A DNA stretch of 64,000 nucleotides from CALKWS01 sp051020515 (lineage in GTDB: Bacteria > Actinomycetota > Actinomycetes > Actinomycetales > Beutenbergiaceae). The translations under genes were made by a program, and so were the position numbers. Below the pieces are notes generated by a model that worked only from the letters and a program-made list of their open reading frames with translations, did no database searches and was not told the DNA's origin. The stretch is from the NCBI RefSeq assembly GCF_051020515.1, contig NZ_CP194857.1, positions 992,001 through 1,056,000 on the forward strand, in the 5' to 3' direction. Below are positions 19,626-28,999 of the stretch, one piece after another (the stretch's first letter is position 1; the number at the start of each line of letters is the position of its first letter).

Positions 19626-20327
19626 CTACCGCTGAACCAGCAGCGCCCGACTACTCACCGCATCGAGGGACACCAACAACCGCACCAGGGCCGGCGTGGT
19701 CAGCAGCAGCACTGCGCCCAGCACGCCGTGCACCAGGGAATCGGCCAGGTGTGCGTGGAAGGGCACCTGCGGCGCCAGGAGCGGCAACAGTAGCGAGGCC
19801 AGACCCTGATAACCGGGCACAAACACCGACCACAGCCAGGAAGTCACCCCGCCGACGCCGGCCGCCAACCACGAGGCGGCGACGACGACGGTCGCCGTCC
19901 GCAGCGGCAACGCCACCACGACCGCATGCGTCATGTCCCGCCATAACTGCGGGTCGGCCACCATCCGGACCAGCCGCACGGGCCCGGTAGCCGACTGCCG
20001 GTACCGGGGGGCGGGGAACGAGTCCCCGGTGGTCCGGTCCAACAAGTCGCGCCCCTCCCGCGCGAAGCCGCTGGCGAGAAGCAGCGTGAAGCCCAGGATG
20101 GGGACCCCGGCCCAGGTCACCGCGGTGGCCAATCCGAGAGCGAACAGCGGCACCAGCAGGACGAAGCCCAGTACCGACAGGACGAAGGCGGTCAGGAGGT
20201 GGGCAAGGCCCCGAAACGTCCCCGTCCACGAGAACCGCGCCCACGCCGGACGGGCTGCCGGTGACGGCGCATCCGGAGTGGTGCCGTGTACCGGGCTGAG
20301 CGGAAGTTCGGTCTGAAGGGTCTGCAC
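19626..20327 (-). CDS. Sensor-domain membrane protein (PF13796-like)
   Basis: 233 residues with four hydrophobic helices arranged as two pairs (about 45-85 and 135-215). This is the layout of the 'putative sensor' domain that is usually fused to, or encoded beside, actinobacterial histidine kinases. The RDLLDRTTG segment between the pairs fits this family. Start GTG 20327. Being first in the operon with the kinase, it probably supplies the input module that the kinase itself lacks. The ligand is unknown. Confidence 0.75.
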   Translation of the reverse strand: MQTLQTELPLSPVHGTTPDAPSPAARPAWARFSWTGTFRGLAHLLTAFVLSVLGFVLLVPLFALGLATAVTWAGVPILGFTLLLASGFAREGRDLLDRTTGDSFPAPRYRQSATGPVRLVRMVADPQLWRDMTHAVVVALPLRTATVVVAASWLAAGVGGVTSWLWSVFVPGYQGLASLLLPLLAPQVPFHAHLADSLVHGVLGAVLLLTTPALVRLLVSLDAVSSRALLVQR

Positions 20328-20342
20328 ATACCGAACGTACGA

Positions 20343-20370
20343 GTAGGGGGCGTCGATGGCATCACCCTAC
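20343..20370. promoter_or_regulatory. Inverted repeat in divergent intergenic region of the two-component locus
   Basis: GTAGGG (20343-20348) and CCCTAC (20365-20370) form a six-base inverted repeat separated by 16 bases. It sits in the 117 bases between the divergent sensor gene and response regulator. This position suits an autoregulatory binding site for the LuxR-type regulator. No second copy was found by eye, so the assignment is an inference. Confidence 0.35.
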
Positions 20371-20444
20371 GGAGCCACATCCCTGCTCATCCTCTGGGGT
20401 GATCGCCGGATACAGTCGACCCATCCCAACCGATCGGAGGACGG

Positions 20445-21116
20445 ATGGCCACCGCCGCGATTCGCGTGCTCATCATCGACGACCAGGCGATGGTGCGCGC
20501 AGGCTTCGGCGCCCTACTCGATGCCCAGGACGGGATCGAGGTGGTCGGTGGGGCAGATGACGGGATCTACGCCGCCGACCTGGTCCGCGAGCACGACCCG
20601 GACGTGGTGCTGATGGATGTTCGGATGCCCAGGGTCGATGGTCTGGAGGCCACCCGGCAGATCGCCGCCCTGACCGACCACCAACCCCGGATCATCATCC
20701 TGACCACGTTCGACCTGGATGAGTACGTCTTCGACGCCCTGCGGGCCGGTGCCAGCGGATTCCTGCTCAAGGACGCCCCGGCCGAGGATCTGATCCACGC
20801 GGTGCGGGTGGTGGCCGGCGGGGAGGCCCTACTGGCTCCCTCGATCACGCGATCGTTGATCGCCGAGTTCGTCTCCCGACCGGCGCCCTCGGGCCCCGAC
20901 GTCAAGGAACTGGCCGATCTGACCGACCGGGAACTGGAGGTGATGAGGTGGGTGGCGCGCGGTCTGTCCAATGGCGAGATCGCGTCCGAGATCTTCGTCG
21001 CCGAGCAGACAGTGAAGACCCACGTCAGCCGGATCCTCACCAAACTAGGGTTACGCGATCGCACCCAGATCGTGGTAGCCGCCTATGAGTCCGGCGTGGT
21101 CCAGCCCGGCTCCTGA
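20445..21116 (+). CDS. LuxR-family response regulator
   Basis: 223 residues. Receiver domain with IIDDQ (10-14) and phospho-acceptor Asp58 in LMDVRMPRVDG. The C-terminal helix-turn-helix (about 155-215) has LTDRELEVMRWVARGLSNGEI and TVKTHVSRILTKLGL in the NarL/LuxR pattern. GGAGG lies about six bases before the ATG. Divergent from the sensor/kinase pair, it is almost certainly their partner. Its targets are unknown; the inverted repeat at 20343-20370 is a candidate site. Confidence 0.93.
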   Translation: MATAAIRVLIIDDQAMVRAGFGALLDAQDGIEVVGGADDGIYAADLVREHDPDVVLMDVRMPRVDGLEATRQIAALTDHQPRIIILTTFDLDEYVFDALRAGASGFLLKDAPAEDLIHAVRVVAGGEALLAPSITRSLIAEFVSRPAPSGPDVKELADLTDRELEVMRWVARGLSNGEIASEIFVAEQTVKTHVSRILTKLGLRDRTQIVVAAYESGVVQPGS

Positions 21117-21166
21117 TCCGACCGGGTCACTCCGGAGTATCCCCTCGCGCCGCGCACGGCCTGACC

Positions 21167-21180
21167 GGCGCCGCGGCGCC
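21167..21180. terminator. Possible terminator hairpin after the response regulator
   Basis: GGCGCCGCGGCGCC is a perfect 14-base palindrome located 51 bases after the regulator stop and before the HAD gene. No T tract follows. In such GC-rich DNA palindromes of this size can occur by chance. Confidence 0.25.
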
Positions 21181-21264
21181 CGTCAGTGCCGCGGCGACAC
21201 GCCCGGCACCGGCACGCCGGGCCCACTTTCGAAACCACCCGTGGTGGGCGATAGCGTCAGGGAC

Positions 21265-22014
21265 ATGGCAGTCTCCCCCTCATCGCTGGCTCGGTTGGGC
21301 CTACCGGTGTCGATTCGCGCGGCCCTGTTCGATATGGACGGCGTGCTGACCCAGACCTCAGCCCTGCACCGCAGCGCCTGGAAGGCCACGTTCGACCCGA
21401 TCCTGGCCGCGGCTGGGCAGGAGGAGTTCACCGAGCGGGAGTACGCCGCGCACGTGGACGGACGGCGACGGTATGACGGGGTGCGCGCGTTCCTGAGCTC
21501 CCGCGGCATCAGCCTGCCCGAGGGTAGCCCCGCCGACCCTCCCGTGGCGGAAACCGTCTGCGGCGTCGGGAACCGGAAGAACGTTGCCGTCACCCGTGCC
21601 CTGGCAACCGAGGGTGTGCAAACCTTCCCCGGCACCGTGGCCTACCTCGAGGCCGTGCGCGCCGCCGGGCTCGCCACGGCTGTGGTCACCGCCTCGGCGA
21701 ACGGGCAGGCTGTACTGGAGGCCGCAGGGCTGGGCGGACTGCTGGACGGACGCATCGACGGTGTGATCGCGGCGGAGCGCAACCTGCCCGGCAAGCCCGC
21801 TCCGGATACCTTCCTGGCCGGTGCCGACCTGCTGGGGGTCGCGCCCGAGCACACCGTGGTGATCGAGGATGCCATCGCCGGAGTGCAGGCCGGGCGTGAT
21901 GGTGGCTTCGGCTACGTGATCGGGGTGGACCGGTTGAACCAGCGGGCCCAGCTGTCCCGGGCCGGCGCCGACGTGGTGGTGTCCGACCTGGCCGAGTTGA
22001 TGGAGCAGGCATGA
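21265..22014 (+). CDS. HAD-family beta-phosphoglucomutase-like hydrolase
   Basis: 249 residues. HAD motif I is LFDMDGVLTQT (nucleophile Asp23, Asp25), motif II is VVTASANG, and motif III/IV is GKPAPDTFLAG with VIEDAIAGVQAG. DGRRRYDGVRAFL in the cap domain is the pattern of beta-phosphoglucomutases that accompany GH65 enzymes. It should convert beta-glucose-1-phosphate to glucose-6-phosphate. Its stop overlaps the GH65 start as ATGA, so the two are translationally coupled and functionally linked. ATG 21265 was chosen because the open frame upstream of it does not resemble the family. Confidence 0.88.
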   Translation: MAVSPSSLARLGLPVSIRAALFDMDGVLTQTSALHRSAWKATFDPILAAAGQEEFTEREYAAHVDGRRRYDGVRAFLSSRGISLPEGSPADPPVAETVCGVGNRKNVAVTRALATEGVQTFPGTVAYLEAVRAAGLATAVVTASANGQAVLEAAGLGGLLDGRIDGVIAAERNLPGKPAPDTFLAGADLLGVAPEHTVVIEDAIAGVQAGRDGGFGYVIGVDRLNQRAQLSRAGADVVVSDLAELMEQA

Positions 22015-24403
22015 TTCAGCACACCGCGCCGAACCCGTACGAGATCGACCCGTGGCGGGTGACCTACCGCGGCCTGGACGTGGACAACCTGGGCCAGTTG
22101 GAGTCGCTGTTCTCCCTGTCCAACGGGCACATCGGGTTGCGCGGGTCCCTCGACGAGGGCGAACCCCAGCACCTGCCGGGCACCTACATCAACGGCGTTC
22201 ACGAGGAGATCCCGCTGCCCTACGCCGAACGGGGATACGGCTATCCCGAGGTCGGTGAGACTCTCCTCAACGCCACCGATGGCAAGTTGATCCGGCTGAT
22301 GCTGGGGGACGCCCCGTTCGACATCCGCTACGGGCACCTGCTCAACCACGAGCGCACCCTGGACATGCGCGCCGGCACACTGAACCGGAACACCACCTGG
22401 GTGTCCCCGAACGGCAACACCGTCAAGGTCAACTCCCAGCGGTTGGTGTCCTTCACCCAGCGCTCGGTGGCAGCGATCTGCTATGAGGTCACCGCCCTGG
22501 ACGAGGACCTGGTGGTCGCGCTGCAGTCGGACCTGTTGGCCAACGAGCCCGGCGCCACCGCCTCCCGTGACCCGCGCGCCGGTGCACTGCTGGAGCGCCC
22601 GTTGACCGGGGTGCTCGCCGCCGCCCGTCAGGCCCGGGCCACGCTGGTGCACACCACGAACCGCTCGGAACTGACGTTGGCGACAGCGATGGATCACATC
22701 ATCGAGGTGCCCGACGAGTCCCACGAGACCATTGAGGCAGCCGGGGATCTGGCCCGCTACTCGGTCACCGCCCGCCTGCCCGCCGGTTCCACCCTGCGGC
22801 TGATCAAGTTCCTCGGCTACGGCTGGTCCCACCGCCGCTCCGCGCCGGCGCTCCGCGACCAGGTCGAAGCCGCGGTGTCCGTGGCCCGGCTGACCGGCTG
22901 GAAGGGCCTGCTCGCCGAGCAGGAGGAGTACCTCGATGAGTTCTGGAACCGGGCGAACGTCGACATCGAAGGGGACACCGGCCTGCAGCAGGCGGTGCGC
23001 TTCTCCATGTTCCACGTGCTCCAGGCCGGGGCCAGAGGTGAGGGGCAGGGCATCGCGGCCAAGGGCTTGACCGGCCTGGGCTACGACGGGCACACCTTCT
23101 GGGACGCCGAGACGTTCGTGCTACCGATGCTGACCTACACCGTGCCGCACGCGGTGCGCGACCACCTGCGATGGCGGCACACGATGCTGGACCAGGCCCG
23201 GGAACGAGCCCGGGAGTTGAACCTGGACGGGGCAGCATTCGCCTGGCGCACCATCACCGGGCGGGAGTGTTCGGGGTACTGGCCGGCCGGGACCGCCGCT
23301 TTCCACATCAACGCCGACATCGCCGATGCCACCGCCCGTTACCTGGCAGCGACCCAGGACGTCGACTTCGAGGCCGAGTTCGGTGTGGAACTGCTCGTGG
23401 AGACGGCACGGTTGTGGGCCTCGCTGGGGCACTTCAGCGAGGACGGCTTCCACATCGACGGGATCACCGGGCCGGATGAGTACACCGCGGTGGTCAACGA
23501 CAACTTCTTCACCAATGCCATGGCCCAGCGCAACCTGCGTGAGGCCGCCTCGGCGTGCGAGCGCCGGATGGAAGTGAGCGCCCTGTTCGGGGTGACCGAG
23601 CAGGAGCGGGAGGCATGGCGCCGCGCCGCGGACCAGATGGCGCTGCCCTACTCCGAGGACGCCGGCGTGCACGAGCAGTCCGAGGGCTTCACCGATGGTG
23701 ACGAGTGGGACTTCGAGGGCACCAAGGCGTCCCAGTACCCCCTGATGCTGCACTTCCCGTACTTCCAGCTCTATCGCAAGCAGGTCATCAAGCAGGCCGA
23801 CCTGGTGCTGGCCATGCACCTGCGCGGTGACCTGTTCACCCCGGAGGAAAAGGCGAAGAACTTCGCCTACTACGAGGCGCGGACCGCCCGGGACTCCTCG
23901 CTGTCGGCCGCCACGCAGGCGGTCATGGCCGCCGAGACCGGCCACTTGGAACTGGCTTACACCTATTGGTCCGAGGTGGCGTTCGTGGACCTGGGGGACC
24001 TGCACGGGAACGCCCAGCAAGGCCTGCACATCGCCAGCATGGGCGGGGCGTGGCAGGTGGCGGTGGCCGGTTTCGGGGGGATGCGCGATCACGACGGCAA
24101 ACTCACGTTCGCGCCCCGGCTGCCGGAGAAGCTGACCCGGATCCGGTTCCAGATGACCTTCGCCGGGCGGGTGATCCAACTCGACACCCGTCGAAACGGT
24201 TCATCCTCCCCGGAGGAGACCACATATGAACTGCTCGAGGGCCCGGCGATGCGCACCTGGCACCACGGGGAGAAGGTCCGCCTGGAGGCGGGGCGCCCCG
24301 TCACCCTGCCCGTCCCGCCCCCCCCCGGGTGGAGCCCGTGCGCCAACCCTTCGGCCGCGAGCCGCTGCACCGACGCGAACTCAACCCCCGGCCGGAGATC
24401 TGA
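22011..24403 (+). CDS. Glycoside hydrolase family 65 disaccharide phosphorylase (apparent -1 frameshift near 3' end)
   Basis: Inverting phosphorylase that splits an alpha-glucosidic disaccharide (maltose, trehalose, kojibiose or nigerose type) with phosphate to release beta-glucose-1-phosphate. The catalytic acid is Glu490 in ITGPDEYTAVVNDNFFTN. FWDAETFVLP and KQADLVLAMHL are family landmarks. Near the end a C9 run (24318-24326) is one base short. With ten Cs the protein continues RVEPVRQPFGREPLH and stops at 24401-24403, giving about 797 residues. As read, the frame instead runs on into the next gene, making an artefactual 1,115-residue fusion. Coupled to the beta-phosphoglucomutase; exact substrate is unknown. 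Confidence 0.9.
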
Positions 24404-24409
24404 GCGCAC

Positions 24410-24436
24410 CCGGCGCCGGGCCGGCTACGGCGCCGG
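24410..24436. terminator. Hairpin between GH65 gene and hutG
   Basis: CCGGCGCC (24410-24417) and GGCGCCGG (24429-24436) form an eight-base stem with an 11-base loop, directly after the GH65 stop and 16 bases before the hutG start. No T tract follows; it could attenuate or separate the two transcripts. Confidence 0.35.
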
Positions 24437-24452
24437 CCGGTACTTTGGCCGG

Positions 24453-25358
24453 ATGAACCTGTCCCACGACCCCCACTGGCCCAGGGCCGGCCGGTGGGGC
24501 CCGCCCGAGGGCGATTGCGACGTCGTCATCCTCGGCCTGGGCACCCACCGCACGTCCCTCTCCCCTACCGGTGCGCACGCCACCCCGGCAGCGGTCCGCG
24601 CCGCATTGCAGCGCTACAGCACCGCCCTGGCCGATGGCACCGACCTTGCTTCACTGCGCATCGCCGACGCCGGCGACGTCCCCGAGCCCGACGGCGAGGG
24701 GGAGGCCGAGGCGGTGCGCGCGGTGTCCGTGGCGGCCGGGCAGGCACGCCTGCTGATCGCCCTGGGTGGGGACAACGCGGCCACCGTCCCGGCTGCACTG
24801 GGAACGTGGGGCAGCCGGGCCGGAAGCGCCGGACTGGTCACCCTCGACGCCCATCACGACCTGCGCGACGGGGTCTCGAACGGGTCCCCGGTGCGGCGCC
24901 TGATCGAGGAGGGTGGCCTGGACGGGCGGCGCGTGGTCCAAATCGGTATCTCCGACTTCGCCAACTCCGCCTACTACCGAGCGCGTGCGAGGGAGTACGG
25001 CATCACCGTGATCGACCGGGACGAACTGCACCACACCCCGATGGCGGAGGTCATGGACAGGGCGCTGACCATCGCCTCCGGTGGCGCCGGTCCGGTGCAC
25101 GTGGACCTGGACGTGGACGTGTGCGACCGGTCGGTGGCACCAGCGTGCCCCGCCTCGGTGCCCGGCGGTATCAGCGCCCACGACCTGCGCGTCGCGGCCC
25201 GCTCGGCGGGGGCCCACCCAGCCGTGCGCTCGGTGGATATCACGGAGGTCGATGCGACCGCGGACACCACCGACCAGCGCACCGTGCGCCTGGCGGCCCT
25301 GTGCGTGCTGGAGTCCGCCGCCGGGTTGGCCGCCCGACGGCGGGGGGTCTCGGCGTAA
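24453..25358 (+). CDS. hutG: Formimidoylglutamase-like arginase-family hydrolase
   Basis: Manganese ureohydrolase of 301 residues. Metal ligands are seen in LGGDNAAT (GGDH-like), TLDAHHDLRDG (DAHxD) and VHVDLDVDVCDRSVAP (DxDxxD), and SVDITEVD near 270 completes the fold. With hutH, hutU and hutI nearby, the likely reaction is formimidoyl-glutamate to glutamate plus formamide. Arginase or agmatinase activity is the alternative from family alone. His is replaced by Asn in the GGDNA motif; Asn at this point is not unusual for the HutG branch. ATG 24453 follows a hairpin after the GH65 gene. Confidence 0.82.
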   Translation: MNLSHDPHWPRAGRWGPPEGDCDVVILGLGTHRTSLSPTGAHATPAAVRAALQRYSTALADGTDLASLRIADAGDVPEPDGEGEAEAVRAVSVAAGQARLLIALGGDNAATVPAALGTWGSRAGSAGLVTLDAHHDLRDGVSNGSPVRRLIEEGGLDGRRVVQIGISDFANSAYYRARAREYGITVIDRDELHHTPMAEVMDRALTIASGGAGPVHVDLDVDVCDRSVAPACPASVPGGISAHDLRVAARSAGAHPAVRSVDITEVDATADTTDQRTVRLAALCVLESAAGLAARRRGVSA

Positions 25359-25390
25359 CCGCGCTGCGTGCCCGGCCCGGACGGACCGGC

Positions 25391-25915
25391 TCAGGTCGAG
25401 CCGCCCGCCAGGGCGGCTTCGAAGTGCCCCAGGACGTCCCGGCTGAACAGCACGAACCGCACCTGGGTGATGGCGTCGTCGTCGGCCAGGAACGCTCGCA
25501 CCGCGCTCACGCCGACCCGGGCCACCTGCTCCGGATCCCACCCGTACACACCGGCGCTGATCGCCGGGAAGGCCACCGAGGTGGCGCCCACGCCCGCCGC
25601 CTGGCGCAACGAGTTGGTGAAGCAGGCGGCGAGCAGATCCGGGTCCCGCTGGCCGCGGTGGCGGTTCGGGCCCACCGTGTGGATCACCCACCGGGCGGCC
25701 AGGTTCCCGGCACCGGTGACGACCGCCTCCCCCACCCCGAGGCCGTCGGGGAGAGCCGTGTCGCGAAGCCGGCGGCACTCGGCGAGCAGGTCCGGCCCGG
25801 CTGCGGCGTGGATCGCGCCGTCCACCCCACCACCGCCCAGGAGTGAGGAGTTGGCTGCGTTCACGATGGCGTCGACGTCCTGCGCGGTGATGTCCCCGTG
25901 ATGTGCACTGAGCAT
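25391..25915 (-). CDS. Macro-domain protein (ADP-ribose-binding/hydrolase)
   Basis: 174 residues starting MLSAHHGDITAQ. The macro fold signature is clear: DAIVNAANSSLLGGGGVDGAIH (about 16-37), followed by VIHTVGP and PAISAGVYGWD. This GGGGVDGAIHxAAG form is that of O-acetyl-ADP-ribose deacetylase/YmdB-like members, which remove ADP-ribose or deacetylate OAADPr. The longer open frame upstream of ATG 25915 has no family resemblance. It is convergent with hutG (32 bases between stops) and divergent from the oxidoreductase at 26152. The 236 bases between hold no gene. Confidence 0.9.
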   Translation of the reverse strand: MLSAHHGDITAQDVDAIVNAANSSLLGGGGVDGAIHAAAGPDLLAECRRLRDTALPDGLGVGEAVVTGAGNLAARWVIHTVGPNRHRGQRDPDLLAACFTNSLRQAAGVGATSVAFPAISAGVYGWDPEQVARVGVSAVRAFLADDDAITQVRFVLFSRDVLGHFEAALAGGST

Positions 25916-26151
25916 GGTGAGCGACCTCCCGGTACTGTCGGCGATGGGACCAGCGTGCCAGGACCAGCACCGGCGAACCAGCGGCCGCCGCGGCCCGGGC
26001 GCACCACCGGAGGCGGCCGAGGTGATCGGCTTCTGCGCGTCGAGCACGCCGGTTGCAGCACCGGGCCGAGATCATCGCACGGCGGTTGGAGCATCACGAA
26101 GGAACCGGGCCGGTCGCCGCCAGGAGAAGTGACGCAGCGAAGGAGAGATGG

Positions 26152-27330
26152 ATGGTCGTCCGCGTAGGCGTGGTCGGTTACGGATTGCGGGGCAGCATCG
26201 CCAGGGAGGCCCACCGCCCCGGTGCAGGCTCGGTCGTCACCGCGGTATGCGACCCCAGTGAGCGCGCGCTGGCCGAGGCTGCCGAGGCGTTCGGCGAGGT
26301 GCTGCTGACGGCGGACCTGGAGGAGTTGCTCACCTCCGACGTCGACGCCGTCATGGTGCTCACCCCCGACCACCTGCACACCGCCCCGGTGCTGGCGGCG
26401 TTGGAGGCGAAGCTGCCGGTGTTCTGCGAGAAGCCGTTGACGGTGGACCTGGCCGAGGCCGATCAGATGCTGGCGACCGCCCGCCGCACCGGGACACGGC
26501 TGTACGTGGGACACAACATGCGACACCTGCCGGTGATCACGCTGATGCGCTCCCTCATCGAGCAGGGCCGCATCGGTGCGGTCAAGGCGATCTGGTGCCG
26601 GCACTTCGTCGGCCACGGCGGGGACTACTACTTCAAGGACTGGCATGCCGACCGGTCCAGGAGCCACTCCCTGCTGCTGCAGAAGGGCGCCCACGACATC
26701 GACGTGATCCACTGGCTCGCCGGCGCACCGGCCACCCGGGTGCAGGCGATGGGGGCGATGAGCGTGTACGCACACAACCCCGACCGCACCGATCGCAGCG
26801 GGCAACGGATGACCGACTGGTGGTCCCTGGAGAACTGGCCGGCCACCGCCCACACCGGACTGAACCCGGTGGTGGATGTGGAGGACCTCTCGCACGTCCA
26901 GCTCGCACTGGGCAACGGGGTGCTGGCCACCTACGACCAGTGCCACTACACCCCCGACTACTGGCGAAACTACACGGTGATCGGCACGCACGGACGCATC
27001 GAGAACATGGGCGACACACCTGGTTCCCAGGTGCATCTGTGGAATCGACGCCACCAGGGCAGCGCACCACCCGATGAGACGTTCGAGGTGCCCGCGGCCG
27101 GGGGCGGTCACGGCGGGGCGGACCGCCTGCTGGTCGATGAGTTCCTCCGGTTCGCCGTCGAGGGTGGCATCACCTCCACCTCCCCGGTCGGCGCCCGCGA
27201 TGCGGTGGCCGCCGGCATCATGGCCACCCGGTCGCTGCGCGAGGGTAGCGGCGTCGTGGAGGTGCCCGCCCTCGATGCCGAACTGGTCGACTACTTCGCG
27301 GCCGGGCAGCCCGGTCCGGCGGGAGAGTAG
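26152..27330 (+). CDS. Gfo/Idh/MocA family oxidoreductase
   Basis: NAD(P)-dependent sugar or inositol dehydrogenase-like enzyme of 392 residues. Rossmann opening VGVVGYGLRGSI, family motif CEKPLTVDLAEAD (about 97-109), and the C-terminal domain with KGAHDIDVIHWLAG where the catalytic-region His/Asp lie. AAGGEGA purine-rich sequence just upstream supports ATG 26152 over the earlier in-frame ATG at 26053. HYTPDYWRNYTVIGTHGRIEN resembles the branch near myo-inositol and scyllo-inositol dehydrogenases. The substrate is unknown and no sugar transporter is adjacent. Only 76 bases separate it from hutH. Confidence 0.85.
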   Translation: MVVRVGVVGYGLRGSIAREAHRPGAGSVVTAVCDPSERALAEAAEAFGEVLLTADLEELLTSDVDAVMVLTPDHLHTAPVLAALEAKLPVFCEKPLTVDLAEADQMLATARRTGTRLYVGHNMRHLPVITLMRSLIEQGRIGAVKAIWCRHFVGHGGDYYFKDWHADRSRSHSLLLQKGAHDIDVIHWLAGAPATRVQAMGAMSVYAHNPDRTDRSGQRMTDWWSLENWPATAHTGLNPVVDVEDLSHVQLALGNGVLATYDQCHYTPDYWRNYTVIGTHGRIENMGDTPGSQVHLWNRRHQGSAPPDETFEVPAAGGGHGGADRLLVDEFLRFAVEGGITSTSPVGARDAVAAGIMATRSLREGSGVVEVPALDAELVDYFAAGQPGPAGE

Positions 27331-27406
27331 GCGAAGTGACCGGCCGCCCGGGCCGGCGAGCGGCGGACTCGCCCACGCAGGTGGCCGGGCGTGATGGGAT
27401 AAGCCC

Positions 27407-28966
27407 ATGCACGATGCACCCATCGCGAACGCGGTCACGCTCGGCACCATCCCGCTGAGCGTTGACGACGTGGTGGCCGTGGCCCGCGACGGCGCCCCGG
27501 TCCACCTGCCGCCCGAGGTCCTGACCGAGGTCGCCGACAGCCGCCGGCACGTGGAGTCACTGGTGGACGCCGAACGGCCCCACTACGGGGTCTCCACCGG
27601 GTTCGGGGCCCTGGCCACCACCCACATCCCACCCGAACGGCGCACCCGGCTGCAGCAAGGGCTGATCCGCTCCCATGCGGCCGGCACCGGACCGGAGGTG
27701 GAGACCGAGGTGGTCCGTGCGCTGATGCTGCTGCGCCTGGCCACGCTCGCCTCGGCCCGCACCGGCGTGCGCGAGAGCACCGTGCGTGCCTTCGCGGACC
27801 TGCTCAACGCCCAGTTGACGCCGGTGGTGCACGAGTTCGGGTCGCTGGGCTGCTCCGGCGACCTCGCCCCGCTGGCCCACGCGGCGCTGGCCCTGATGGG
27901 CGAAGGCACCGTGCGCACCCGGGACGGCCACGCCCATCCGGCACGCACCGCACTTCTGCGCGCCGGTCTGGCACCGGTCGAACTGGCCGAGAAGGAGGGC
28001 CTGGCGCTGATCAACGGCACCGACGGGATGACCGGCACACTGGCCCTGGCCTGTGCCGACCTGAGGCACCTGCTCCAGGTCGCCGACGTCGCGGCGGCGA
28101 TGAGCGTGGAGGCGTTGCTGGGCACCGACGCAGTCTTCGCCGCGGACCTGCAGGCGTTGCGCCCGCACCCGGGACAGGCGGCCTCGGCCGCGAACCTGCG
28201 CACCCTGATGGCCGGCTCCGGCATCGTGTCCTCCCACCGCGGCCCGGACTGTTCCCACGTGCAGGACCCCTACTCACTGCGATGTGTTCCCCAGGTGCAC
28301 GGGGCCGCCCGGGACACCCTGTCCCACGCGCGGGGTGTCCTCGAGGTGGAACTGGCCTCGGTGATCGACAACCCGGTGGTGACCCTGGACGGGCGGGTGG
28401 AGTCCAACGGGAACTTCCACGGCGCCCCGGTCGGTTACGTGCTGGACTTCCTGGCGATCGCCGCCGCCGACGTCGCGTCGATGAGCGAGCGGCGCACCGA
28501 CCGCTTCCTCGACACCGCCCGCAACGCGGGCCTGCCGGCGTTCCTGGCCCAGGATCCGGGCGTGGACTCCGGGCTGATGATCGTCCAGTACACCGCCGCC
28601 GGGATCGTCTCCGAACTCAAACGCCTGGCCGTCCCGGCCAGCGTGGACTCCATCCCCTCCTCGGCGATGCAGGAGGATCACGTCTCGATGGGATGGGCCG
28701 CGGCCCGCAAACTGCGCCGCGCCGTGGACGGCCTGCGCCGGGTGCTCGCGATCGAGATCCTCACCGCCGCACGCGGCATGGACCTGCGCCGGCCGCTGCA
28801 GCCGGGCCCGGCCACCGGTGCAGCCAGAGGCGTACTGCGGGCCGCCGGCGTCAGCGAGCCCGGCCCGGACGAGCATCTCAGCCCCCAGATCGAGGCGGCC
28901 CACCAGGTGCTCCTGGACGGTTCCCTGCTCACCGCAGTGAGCGAGGTCACCGGTTCCCTGGCCTGA
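27407..28966 (+). CDS. hutH: Histidine ammonia-lyase
   Basis: Deaminates histidine to urocanate, first step of histidine catabolism. 519 residues. The MIO prosthetic-group tripeptide lies in GSLGCSGDLAPLAHA; residues 149-151 are Cys-Ser-Gly where most family members have Ala-Ser-Gly. Other active-site markers: HYGVSTGFGAL (about 58-68), LINGTDGM, QDPYSLRC and FHGAPVGYVLDF. VQDPYSLRCVPQVHG is the HAL rather than PAL form. Start ATG 27407. It is separated from hutU/hutI by the iron transporter. Confidence 0.95.
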   Translation: MHDAPIANAVTLGTIPLSVDDVVAVARDGAPVHLPPEVLTEVADSRRHVESLVDAERPHYGVSTGFGALATTHIPPERRTRLQQGLIRSHAAGTGPEVETEVVRALMLLRLATLASARTGVRESTVRAFADLLNAQLTPVVHEFGSLGCSGDLAPLAHAALALMGEGTVRTRDGHAHPARTALLRAGLAPVELAEKEGLALINGTDGMTGTLALACADLRHLLQVADVAAAMSVEALLGTDAVFAADLQALRPHPGQAASAANLRTLMAGSGIVSSHRGPDCSHVQDPYSLRCVPQVHGAARDTLSHARGVLEVELASVIDNPVVTLDGRVESNGNFHGAPVGYVLDFLAIAAADVASMSERRTDRFLDTARNAGLPAFLAQDPGVDSGLMIVQYTAAGIVSELKRLAVPASVDSIPSSAMQEDHVSMGWAAARKLRRAVDGLRRVLAIEILTAARGMDLRRPLQPGPATGAARGVLRAAGVSEPGPDEHLSPQIEAAHQVLLDGSLLTAVSEVTGSLA

Positions 28967-28999
28967 GCACCTCCGGCACGGCTTCCCACCACCGTCTAG

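Noticed and set aside
22011..25358. A 1,115-residue GH65-ureohydrolase fusion enzyme
   Set aside because: One missing C in a nine-C run bypasses the true GH65 stop at 24401-24403. A hairpin and a separate start with 49 bases between support two genes.
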